From Limiplasma sp958448555 (GTDB lineage: Bacteria > Bacillota > Clostridia > Christensenellales > Aristaeellaceae), in assembly GCA_958448555.1 (NCBI GenBank), contig CAUDEL010000010.1, forward strand, positions 1 through 64,000: a DNA stretch of 64,000 bases, written 5' to 3'. The notes below the pieces were generated by a model. That model was given only the letters and a program-made list of their open reading frames with translations, did not search any database and had not been told where the DNA came from. The position numbers and the translations under genes were made by a program. Numbering within the stretch: position 1 is the first letter of the stretch; the number at the start of each line of letters is the position of its first letter. This document shows, in pieces, positions 16,323 to 22,496 of the stretch.

Positions 16323-17417
16323 TTACATCGCCTCCCCGGTTGTGTCCGACACGAGGGGCGCGTGGCGCTGGCTCCAGCCCACATAGACCTCGCTGCCCAC
16401 CTCGTAACTGTCCAGCTCCGCGGACTGGGTCACGGCGTTGAGCAGGAGCACGTCGTTTAGGGCAATTTGCGTATGCTGCATGCCGCCCGCGTATTCCTTG
16501 CTGCGGATAACGCCCCTGAGCGACATGCCGTGCTGGGGCGAGGTGCCGTAGCGGATGCGCTGTGGCCGGAGGCATAGTACCACCCGGTCGCCCGCCTTTG
16601 GCGAAAAGCCCGTCTCCGGCAGAGCGGGAAGGGAAATGCCGCCCACATCGAGCGACAGCTCCCCGTCCGCCGCGGAGGTGACGGTACCGTGCAGGAGGTT
16701 GCTCTGCCCGATAAAGTCCGCGGCGAACAGCGTGCGAGGATGCTCGTAGACCTCCTCGGGCGTGCCGGTCTGTTCGATCCGCCCGGCATTCATGATGACG
16801 ATGCGGGAGGACATGTTGAGCGCCTCCTCCTGATCGTGGGTGATGTAGATAAAGGTGATCCCCAGCTGGCGCTGGAGCTGCTTGAGCTCCTTTTGCATCT
16901 CCTGACGGAGCTTGAGATCCAGGGCGCCCAGCGGTTCATCGAGCAAAAGGACCTTGGGCTGGAGCACCACCGCACGCGCGATGGCCACGCGCTGCCGCTG
17001 TCCCCCGGAGAGTTGGGAGGGCATGCGGCGCTCATAGCCCGCAAGCCGCACCAGGGAGAGCGCCGCCGTGACGCGCTCCTTTTGCTCGCTCTTTTTTATG
17101 CCCAGCACCCTTAGCCCATAGGCGATGTTCTGAAAGACATTCATATGGGGAAAGAGGGCATAGCTTTGAAAAACCGTGTTGACGGGGCGCTTTTCGGGCG
17201 GAAGGCCGGTCATGTCCGTCCCGCCGATGAGCACGCGGCCCGCGTTGGGGCGCTCCAGGCCGGCGATGATGCGCAGCGTGGTCGTCTTGCCGCAGCCGCT
17301 GGGTCCCAGCAGCGTCAAAAACTCGCCGGCGGAGACGTCCAGGCTCAGATCGTGCAGTACGGGCCCTTCGCCAAAGTCCTTGCAAAGCCCCTCCAGACGC
17401 AAAATGGGTTCATTCAA
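16323..17417 (-). CDS. potA: Polyamine ABC transporter ATP-binding protein
   Basis: A 364-residue ABC ATPase. Walker A GPSGCGKT (38-45), Q-loop VFQSYALFPH (Q84), signature LSGGQ (136-140) and Walker B LLLDEP (157-162) are intact. The C-terminal TOBE-type domain (about 240-364) is typical of PotA/MalK-group proteins. The likely start is the TTG at 17417, which follows GAGAGGAAG and overlaps the end of arsR by 8 nt; no in-frame ATG is nearby. It energises PotBC. Confidence 0.93.
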   Translation of the reverse strand: MNEPILRLEGLCKDFGEGPVLHDLSLDVSAGEFLTLLGPSGCGKTTTLRIIAGLERPNAGRVLIGGTDMTGLPPEKRPVNTVFQSYALFPHMNVFQNIAYGLRVLGIKKSEQKERVTAALSLVRLAGYERRMPSQLSGGQRQRVAIARAVVLQPKVLLLDEPLGALDLKLRQEMQKELKQLQRQLGITFIYITHDQEEALNMSSRIVIMNAGRIEQTGTPEEVYEHPRTLFAADFIGQSNLLHGTVTSAADGELSLDVGGISLPALPETGFSPKAGDRVVLCLRPQRIRYGTSPQHGMSLRGVIRSKEYAGGMQHTQIALNDVLLLNAVTQSAELDSYEVGSEVYVGWSQRHAPLVSDTTGEAM

Positions 17418-17715
17418 TGACTTCCTCTCCCTTCTTTTTGGCGACGGCGCACAGCACATCCAAGAGCGCGCGGACATGGGGCCAGATTTCCTGATTGACG
17501 CTGTAGATCACCGCGCAGCCCTCCTTGCGCGCAATCACAAGCTGCGCGTCCACAAGCTGCTTCATGTGATAGCTGATGGTCGGCTGGGAGAAACAGAACG
17601 CGCGCGTGATCTCGCAGCCGTTCATGTCGCATCGGGACAGCATGCTCAGAATACTCAGCCGCGTTTCGTCGCAAAGCACCTTGAGAATGGGGATGGAAGC
17701 CTTAAAACAATCCAT
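17410..17715 (-). CDS. ArsR/SmtB family transcriptional regulator
   Basis: A winged helix-turn-helix regulator of 101 residues: ILKVLCDETRLSILSML, then the recognition helix FSQPTISYHMKQLVDA, then a wing (IARKEGCAVIYSV). Cysteines C29 and C34 (SRCDMNGCEI) lie near the alpha-3 position where several ArsR proteins bind metal or sense thiol stress; whether they do so here is unknown. Two starts are possible. ATG 17715 has AAGGAGG but 14 nt away; ATG 17754 would add 13 residues, has no ribosome-binding site and lies within the operator palindrome. It heads the pot operon and overlaps potA by 8 nt. Confidence 0.85.
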   Translation of the reverse strand: MDCFKASIPILKVLCDETRLSILSMLSRCDMNGCEITRAFCFSQPTISYHMKQLVDAQLVIARKEGCAVIYSVNQEIWPHVRALLDVLCAVAKKKGEEVIE

Positions 17716-17752
17716 GAGCCAGCTTGACGCCTCCTTGGGACCGAAAATCGAC

Positions 17753-17768
17753 ATAGAAACATTTCTAT
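17753..17768. promoter_or_regulatory. Palindromic operator in front of arsR-potABCD
   Basis: A perfect inverted repeat ATAGAAA-N2-TTTCTAT lies just downstream of the -10 box of the reverse-strand promoter, where a bound repressor would block initiation. ArsR proteins bind imperfect 12-2-12 type palindromes of this kind, so autoregulation by the adjacent ArsR is the simplest reading. Confidence 0.65.
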
Positions 17769-17777
17769 ATCGAAGAT

Positions 17778-17806
17778 ATTTTATATCACTTCCTCTCTCC
17801 TGTCAA
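17778..17806 (-). promoter_or_regulatory. Consensus promoter of the arsR-pot operon
   Basis: On the reverse strand TTGACA (17801-17806) and TAAAAT (17778-17783) are separated by exactly 17 bp. The predicted transcription start falls at about 17770, at the edge of the operator palindrome. Confidence 0.8.
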
Positions 17807-17858
17807 TATGGGCCTTTTGGCCTGTTTTAAGCCGAATCGGGCAAGGCGGCAAATTCCC

Positions 17859-17887
17859 GTGACAGCCCGGAAGAAACATGCTATAAT
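17859..17887 (+). promoter_or_regulatory. Promoter of the TraX-like/DegV unit
   Basis: GTGACA (17859-17864) and TATAAT (17882-17887) are 17 bp apart, and TGC precedes the -10 (extended -10). The TTG start of the TraX-like gene is 33 bp downstream. Confidence 0.8.
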
Positions 17888-17920
17888 GGAAAAACCGCAC
17901 GGAAAGGAGGCGCGTTATCG

Positions 17921-18712
17921 TTGGGCGAAAACGTCGTGCGTGGGAAACATTCAGGAGAACTGGCCGGCAATCTGGACACTTCTTTTTTGAAGATTCTGGC
18001 GCTGTGCTTCATGTTTATCGACCACCTGGGCGCGGCGGTCCTCCCGCGCGTGGGAGAGCTGCGGATGATCGGCAGGATGGCCCTGCCGCTGTATGCATGG
18101 TGCCTGGTGGTGGGAAGCGTCAAGACGCATGACGCTGCGAAATATGCGCTGCGACTGCTGCTGCTGGCGGTTGTTTCACAGCCCCTGTACATGATGGCGC
18201 TGAACCACACCTGGACCGATCTAAACATCCTCTTTTTGCTCTTCCTTGGCCAGGTGGCGATTCAGGGCATCCGGGCGAGGTTCCTGGGTAGCCAGGTCTG
18301 GGTACCGGCGCTGTGCTTCGTGGCCCTGGGCTTTGTGCAGGTGGATTATGGCTGGCGAGGATTGGCTTTCATCCTGATCCTCTACCTGGCCCGTGGCTCC
18401 AGAGGCGGTTTGGCGGCCGCTTTTCTGGCCTATGCGCTTTTCTGGGGCAGCTCGTCCTCGCAGGTGACCAGCGTGTTCGGCGTTCCGCTCGCCTTCCTGT
18501 CATGGGACGGGCTTGGACCGGTTCTCTCCGCGTTCTTCCGGCTGCAGGGGCTTGTGTGGCTATCGCTGCCCCTCATCCTGTGCCGCACCCATACCGGCCT
18601 TCGCCTTCCGGGGCGCCTGGCCTATTGGCTCTATCCGCTGCACCTGGTCGCATTGATCGTGATCCGGCTGCTGACCGGGACCCCTCTGGAAACGCTGATC
18701 CGTGGTTTTTGA
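17921..18712 (+). CDS. TraX family multi-pass membrane protein
   Basis: A 263-residue membrane protein with about eight hydrophobic segments. The N-terminal stretch LDTSFLKILALCFMFIDHLG and the following RMIGRMALPLYAWCLV are the TraX signature. TraX was first described as the F-pilin N-acetyltransferase, but chromosomal copies in Firmicutes are not linked to conjugation and may acylate envelope material. No transfer genes are in the window. The start is TTG 10 nt after AAAGGAGG. It shares a transcript with degV, 20 nt downstream. Confidence 0.82.
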   Translation: MGENVVRGKHSGELAGNLDTSFLKILALCFMFIDHLGAAVLPRVGELRMIGRMALPLYAWCLVVGSVKTHDAAKYALRLLLLAVVSQPLYMMALNHTWTDLNILFLLFLGQVAIQGIRARFLGSQVWVPALCFVALGFVQVDYGWRGLAFILILYLARGSRGGLAAAFLAYALFWGSSSSQVTSVFGVPLAFLSWDGLGPVLSAFFRLQGLVWLSLPLILCRTHTGLRLPGRLAYWLYPLHLVALIVIRLLTGTPLETLIRGF

Positions 18713-18732
18713 CTGATTAAGGAGGAAGAAAA

Positions 18733-19647
18733 ATGCTGCCCAACTACAAGATCTACGCAGACGCGGCGGCGGACATACCGCCGGAGCTGCGGGAACGCTA
18801 CCACATTCATGTGCTTCCCATTGCGGTCACGCTGGGAGAGAAGACCTTTCAAAGCGGCCTGGAGATCACCAATGATGAATTTTACGCCATGATGGAGAAG
18901 TATGACGGTATCCCCGTCACCTCTCAGATCACGCCTTACGCTTTTGAGGAACTCTTTCAATCGGAACTTGCGGCGGGCACACGCGACCTGATCGTGCTGC
19001 TCATCAACGCCAAGGGCTCGGCGACGTACTCCAACGCCGTTACCACCCGGGAACGCTTTTATGCCGAAAACGAGGGCAGCGCAGAAAAGCTGCGCATCCA
19101 CCTCTTTGATGGCGCGAGCTATTCGGGTGGCTATGGCTACGCGGCCATTCTGGCGGCCCAGAAGCTGGAGATGGGCGCAAGCATTGAGGACGTGCTGGAA
19201 CTGATTCAGCGACAGCTGAAAAAGCAGCGGGTCTATTTTGGCCTCTACAGCCTGAAATACGCGGGCAAATCAGGCCGGATTCCCAGCGCGGCGGTGTTCG
19301 TGGGGGAAGCGCTGGGCATCAAACCCATCATGCAGGTGTGGGATCATGCCATCACCACCGTCGGCAAAGCACGCGGAGAGAAGAAACTCATCAAGGAGCT
19401 TGTGAAGATGGTGGATGACGACATGGAGCCCAATACGCCTTACAGCCTCGTCTACGGAAGCGATACGGCCGTTCGTGACGAGCTGGCCGAGGAGCTTTCC
19501 AAAAAGGTGGGTTATCCGCCGCTGTACCAGTTTCAGATCGGTGCGGCAATCGCCATCAATGCGGGTCCACGCGTGGTGGGCGCGATTTTTGAAACGGCGA
19601 AGAAAAAGCTCAGCAAAGAGGAAAAGGCCCGGGAAAAGAACGCCTGA
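18733..19647 (+). CDS. DegV family fatty-acid-binding protein
   Basis: A 304-residue DegV protein. The N-terminus IYADAAADIPPEL corresponds to the family's DSxxDxxxxL start. The ligand loop region (VTSQITPYAFEELF, about 67-80) and FDGASYSGGYGY follow, and SLKYAGKSGRIP (about 175-186) is strongly conserved. Members such as FakB bind fatty acids for phosphorylation by FakA; no fakA is present here, so the route of this one is unknown. AAGGAGG precedes the ATG. It converges on bioY with only 4 nt between stop codons. Confidence 0.9.
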   Translation: MLPNYKIYADAAADIPPELRERYHIHVLPIAVTLGEKTFQSGLEITNDEFYAMMEKYDGIPVTSQITPYAFEELFQSELAAGTRDLIVLLINAKGSATYSNAVTTRERFYAENEGSAEKLRIHLFDGASYSGGYGYAAILAAQKLEMGASIEDVLELIQRQLKKQRVYFGLYSLKYAGKSGRIPSAAVFVGEALGIKPIMQVWDHAITTVGKARGEKKLIKELVKMVDDDMEPNTPYSLVYGSDTAVRDELAEELSKKVGYPPLYQFQIGAAIAINAGPRVVGAIFETAKKKLSKEEKAREKNA

Positions 19648-19651
19648 CCTG

Positions 19652-20200
19652 TCAGAAAAGTCGGGCCCGCTCCAGCCTGCCTGCCAGCGCCGCTGCAAGC
19701 GCGGCCTTGACCAGATCCAGCGGAAGAAAGGCCAGACAGTAGGCGCTCAGCAGCACCTCAAGCGGTACGGGAGCGTTGAGGTAAACGCCTTTGAGCACGG
19801 CGACATAGGGAAGCGCAACGAGGTAGCTGACGGCCACGCCGACCAGCGCCGCCCAATAGCGCTTCCCTTTTCGATTGCCCAGCCTGGAGAGGGCAACCGA
19901 GACGGCCGCCGCTTCAAAGGGAAAGGCGAGCAGATAGCCGAAGGAAGGGGTGGCGATCGCCGCGGGGCCTGAAGCGGCCGAAAACACCGGCAGGCCCGCA
20001 AGTCCCAGCAGAAGGTATGTGCCCAGGGTGTAAAAGCAGTAGCGCGGAGGCAGCAAGAGGCCGCATAGCAGCACAAAAAACACCTGTGAGGTGACCATCA
20101 CGTCCGTCCCCGGGAGGGTGAACTTGAGCCACAGTGTAGAAACGATGATAAGGGCGCACATCAGCGCCGAGAGTGTCAACAGTCGTACTTGCTTGTTCAT
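19652..20200 (-). CDS. bioY: Biotin transporter substrate-binding (S) component BioY
   Basis: A 182-residue integral membrane protein with about six helices, the biotin-specific S component of an ECF transporter. The N-terminal LTLSALMCALIIVSTLWLKF and the loop FGYLLAFPFEAAAV fit BioY. The start at 20200 has GGAGGAAACC upstream; reading further upstream would translate the operator. No ecfA/ecfT genes are nearby, so it presumably uses a shared energising module encoded elsewhere. It is preceded by a BirA-like palindrome, which suggests biotin repression. Confidence 0.9.
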   Translation of the reverse strand: MNKQVRLLTLSALMCALIIVSTLWLKFTLPGTDVMVTSQVFFVLLCGLLLPPRYCFYTLGTYLLLGLAGLPVFSAASGPAAIATPSFGYLLAFPFEAAAVSVALSRLGNRKGKRYWAALVGVAVSYLVALPYVAVLKGVYLNAPVPLEVLLSAYCLAFLPLDLVKAALAAALAGRLERARLF

Positions 20201-20216
20201 AAGGTTTCCTCCGCGT

Positions 20217-20250
20217 TGCGTATACCAATAAAAGATTTTTGGTATACGCA
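20217..20250. promoter_or_regulatory. BirA-like biotin operator upstream of bioY
   Basis: A perfect 12-bp inverted repeat (20217-20228 with 20239-20250, 10-nt centre). Its core reads GCGTATACC-N14-GGTATACGC, close to the BirA consensus TTGTWAACC-N14/15-GGTTWACAA. It ends 17 bp upstream of the bioY start codon, and a TTGACG -35-like element (20256-20261, reverse strand) abuts it. Confidence 0.7.
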
Positions 20251-20331
20251 TGATACGTCAAATGACGCCATTTGTCAAGGCTTCTTTTCCAGCCACACGC
20301 CGCATACCCTTCCACGGAAGGGGGCATGGGC

Positions 20332-20634
20332 ATGAGCAACGGAAACGTCTCGGAGGGCGGCAACGCCGTGCGCAGCGCGCATACGCTGGCGATCGACAGA
20401 CGGCGCCGCGCGTCCGTAACGGGCGTGACGGATGTATGCAGCTTTCATGAAACAGAGGTCGTTTTGAAAATCGATACCGGCGTGATGATCCTGACGGGGG
20501 ACGGCCTGCATGTGGCAAAGCTGCTTTTGGAGGAAGGGCGGCTGGAGGTAGACGGGCATATCGACGGTGTGATCTATGAGTCGCCCAAAAGCGCCGCAAG
20601 GCGGCTGATTCCCTGGAAGTGGCGGAAAAAATGA
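20332..20634 (+). CDS. yabP: Sporulation protein YabP
   Basis: A 100-residue YabP/YqfC-type protein needed for spore coat/cortex development in Bacillus. Diagnostic stretches are RASVTGVTDVCSFHETEVVL and a DTGVMILTGDGLHVAKLLLE-like core ending in VDGHIDGVIYE. The ATG at 20332 is favoured because GGAAGGGGG ends 7 nt before it; ATG 20326 is too close. The last codons overlap yabQ (ATGA). Together with yabQ and divIC it reproduces the conserved Firmicutes sporulation/division block and marks this as a spore-lineage genome. Confidence 0.9.
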   Translation: MSNGNVSEGGNAVRSAHTLAIDRRRRASVTGVTDVCSFHETEVVLKIDTGVMILTGDGLHVAKLLLEEGRLEVDGHIDGVIYESPKSAARRLIPWKWRKK

Positions 20635-20951
20635 AGCTGTTTTTTGAAACGGCGGGGCAGGCGCAGGCGTTTCTCACGGCGGTCCCGCTGGGGCTGCTGC
20701 TGGCCGCGTGCCTGGACGCCTCTGCGCTTACGGGACCGCTTCGCCCGCTGGCGGACGCCTTGCTGGTCCTCGGGGGCGGGCTGGCGCTGATGGTGGCAAT
20801 GCTGCTGGTGCGCGATGAAACCCTGCGCATGTACCATCTTCTGGCCCTCCTGACCGGCGCGGTTCTCTATAGCCAGGGGATTGGGAGGCTGGTACGCATG
20901 GCCCGCGCCCGGATCCAAAAGCGAAAAAAAACTCGAAAGGCTGAGCCCTAA
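20631..20951 (+). CDS. yabQ: Spore cortex biosynthesis protein YabQ
   Basis: A 106-residue membrane protein with about three helices. The start FFETAGQAQAFLTAVPLGLL is typical of YabQ, a membrane protein required for cortex formation. The C-terminus is strongly basic (RIQKRKKTRK). The ATG at 20631 overlaps the yabP stop as ATGA; a GTG at 20619 lies inside yabP and lacks a better ribosome-binding site. It is 67 nt upstream of divIC. Confidence 0.85.
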   Translation: MKLFFETAGQAQAFLTAVPLGLLLAACLDASALTGPLRPLADALLVLGGGLALMVAMLLVRDETLRMYHLLALLTGAVLYSQGIGRLVRMARARIQKRKKTRKAEP

Positions 20952-21018
20952 AGGCAGGAAAACGCCCCTGAGCGGAGAACTAAAAACATATATTGCATTT
21001 TGAAGGGGACGACCTGCC

Positions 21019-21333
21019 ATGCGCAAGACGATGAACATCTGGGTCCTGATCGGGGTGTCCGCCTGCGTGCTGGTTGCTTTCTTCTGGTACAGCGGCACGC
21101 TTTCAAGGAGCATCGACGATCTCAACAGCACCTACGATGACGCCCAGATGCGCCTTAGCGAGTTGCAGGGCAAGCAGGCGGAGCTCAAGGATATGCTGGA
21201 TACGGTCGGCAGCGATTCCTTTATCGAAAACCAGGCCCGTACCATGTACGGTTATATGATGCCCGACGAGATCCGCTTCGTGATAACCAATCCCGAAGCG
21301 CTATATGGGGATGATGAGATACCTTCCCGGTGA
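21019..21333 (+). CDS. divIC: Septum formation initiator family protein (DivIC/FtsB-like)
   Basis: A 104-residue bitopic protein with a short cytoplasmic N-terminus, one membrane helix (about 7-27) and an extracellular coiled coil (SIDDLNSTYDDAQMRLSELQ, about 31-60). The C-terminal segment FIENQARTMYGYMMPDE matches the DivIC/FtsB ARxxxGxxxPxE motif. It acts in the divisome with FtsL/DivIB. The ATG follows AAGGGGA. Its place after yabP-yabQ is conserved in Firmicutes. Confidence 0.9.
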   Translation: MRKTMNIWVLIGVSACVLVAFFWYSGTLSRSIDDLNSTYDDAQMRLSELQGKQAELKDMLDTVGSDSFIENQARTMYGYMMPDEIRFVITNPEALYGDDEIPSR

Positions 21334-21398
21334 CGGTGAGGGTATTTCCGTTTTTGTACCCAAAGGGGTAAAAATCTGATACAGATGAGGTGCTTGGG

Positions 21399-22304
21399 AT
21401 GCGAGTTGCGGCCATTGGCATCGGATCCAATTCCCTGCGCATGCTGATTGCAGACGTGGCGCGCGGGCGTCTGAGGCGGCTGCACCGCTACCGTGAGGGG
21501 CTGCGCGTCTTTGCGGCGCTGGACCCTCAGGGGAACATCACCGCGGAAATGATGGACAAGGCCTGTCGGAGCGTGGGGGAATTCGTGCGGGAGGCGAAAG
21601 CGCAGCGTTCGCAGCAGATTCATCTCTTTGCCACCAGCGCCGTTCGTGACGCGGGAAACCAGGCCGCTTTTGCCGGGGCGCTTGAGGAGGCGACGGGGCT
21701 GCCTCTTGAGATTTGCAGCGGCGAGATGGAAGCGCGCCTTTCCTTTATCGGCGCGACGGACGGGGGGCCGTCGGGGCTCATCGATATCGGTGGCGGCTCC
21801 ACGGAGATCGTTGCCGGCTGCGGCACGGATATTTACAGGGCCGTCAGCCTGCAGATGGGGGCGGTGCGCCTGTGCCGCATGCACCCGATTGAGAGCGTGG
21901 CGGACGCCTATGAAGTGGCAGGCATGGCGGATGCGATTTTGAAGCCTTCCGCCAGCGCGTTTCTTGCGGACAAGCCCTCGGCCTGGGTGGGGGTGGGCGG
22001 CACCTTCACCACCACTGCGGCGCTTGTTCAGCGGATTCCATGGGACCGGCGCGAGCATATCCACGGCTTTTCCCTGAGCCGGGAAAAAGTGCGCGAAGCG
22101 ATGGAGCTCCTCGCGCCCATGCCCATGGAGGAGCGCCTCGTCCTTGAATGTCTCCAACCGCAGCGCGCCGACATCGTGGTTCACGGTATCGCCATTCTTC
22201 TGGCATGCATGAACGCGCTGGATCTTCCCGCGATCACCGTCAGCGAATACGGAAACCTGGAAGGATATCTCAAGGTTAAATATCTCTATTCTGGAAAGAT
22301 CTGA
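21399..22304 (+). CDS. Ppx/GppA phosphatase family protein
   Basis: A 301-residue ASKHA-fold protein of the exopolyphosphatase/guanosine-pentaphosphatase family. The phosphate-2 motif IDIGGGSTEI (about 127-136), the region ATSAVRDAGN and the catalytic-type SGEMEARLSF are present. The phosphate-1 motif reads AIGIGSNSLRM: glycine at residue 7 replaces the aspartate of the usual DxGSNS, which may impair catalysis. The ATG at 21399 follows GATGAGG by 8 nt. Length matches the short single-module Ppx type without the C-terminal HD domain. Confidence 0.85.
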   Translation: MRVAAIGIGSNSLRMLIADVARGRLRRLHRYREGLRVFAALDPQGNITAEMMDKACRSVGEFVREAKAQRSQQIHLFATSAVRDAGNQAAFAGALEEATGLPLEICSGEMEARLSFIGATDGGPSGLIDIGGGSTEIVAGCGTDIYRAVSLQMGAVRLCRMHPIESVADAYEVAGMADAILKPSASAFLADKPSAWVGVGGTFTTTAALVQRIPWDRREHIHGFSLSREKVREAMELLAPMPMEERLVLECLQPQRADIVVHGIAILLACMNALDLPAITVSEYGNLEGYLKVKYLYSGKI

Positions 22305-22357
22305 GGGGAAAAAGGCCATTTTCTCTGTTTGCGCTTTTCTTTTTGTCCGATTTCTGC

Positions 22358-22363
22358 TATAAT
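22358..22363 (+). promoter_or_regulatory. Extended -10 promoter element upstream of the EF-G-like gene
   Basis: TATAAT preceded by TGC (22355-22357) is a full extended -10. The -35 position (around 22335-22340, TTTTCT) is poor. The start codon is 134 nt further on, leaving a long GC-rich leader that includes a short hairpin around 22441-22462; no known riboswitch is recognised in it. Confidence 0.6.
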
Positions 22364-22496
22364 CATCTACGTTTGAGAACGGTTCATATGCATCCGGCGC
22401 ATTTTTTGAATAGATCACCGAGACCCGTTCTATCAAAAAGCCCGCGGCGCGCCGCGCAGGGATGCGAAAAACAATATAGAACAAGGGGGATCCATA

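Noticed and set aside
17921..18712. TraX-like gene as evidence of a conjugative element
   Set aside because: No relaxase, type IV secretion or attachment-site features are present, and it is cotranscribed with degV. Chromosomal TraX homologues are common.
20252..20331. Sigma-E-type promoter for yabP
   Set aside because: A CATACCCT stretch at about 20302-20309 recalls the sigma-E -10 box, but no acceptable -35 lies at the required distance, so it is not called.
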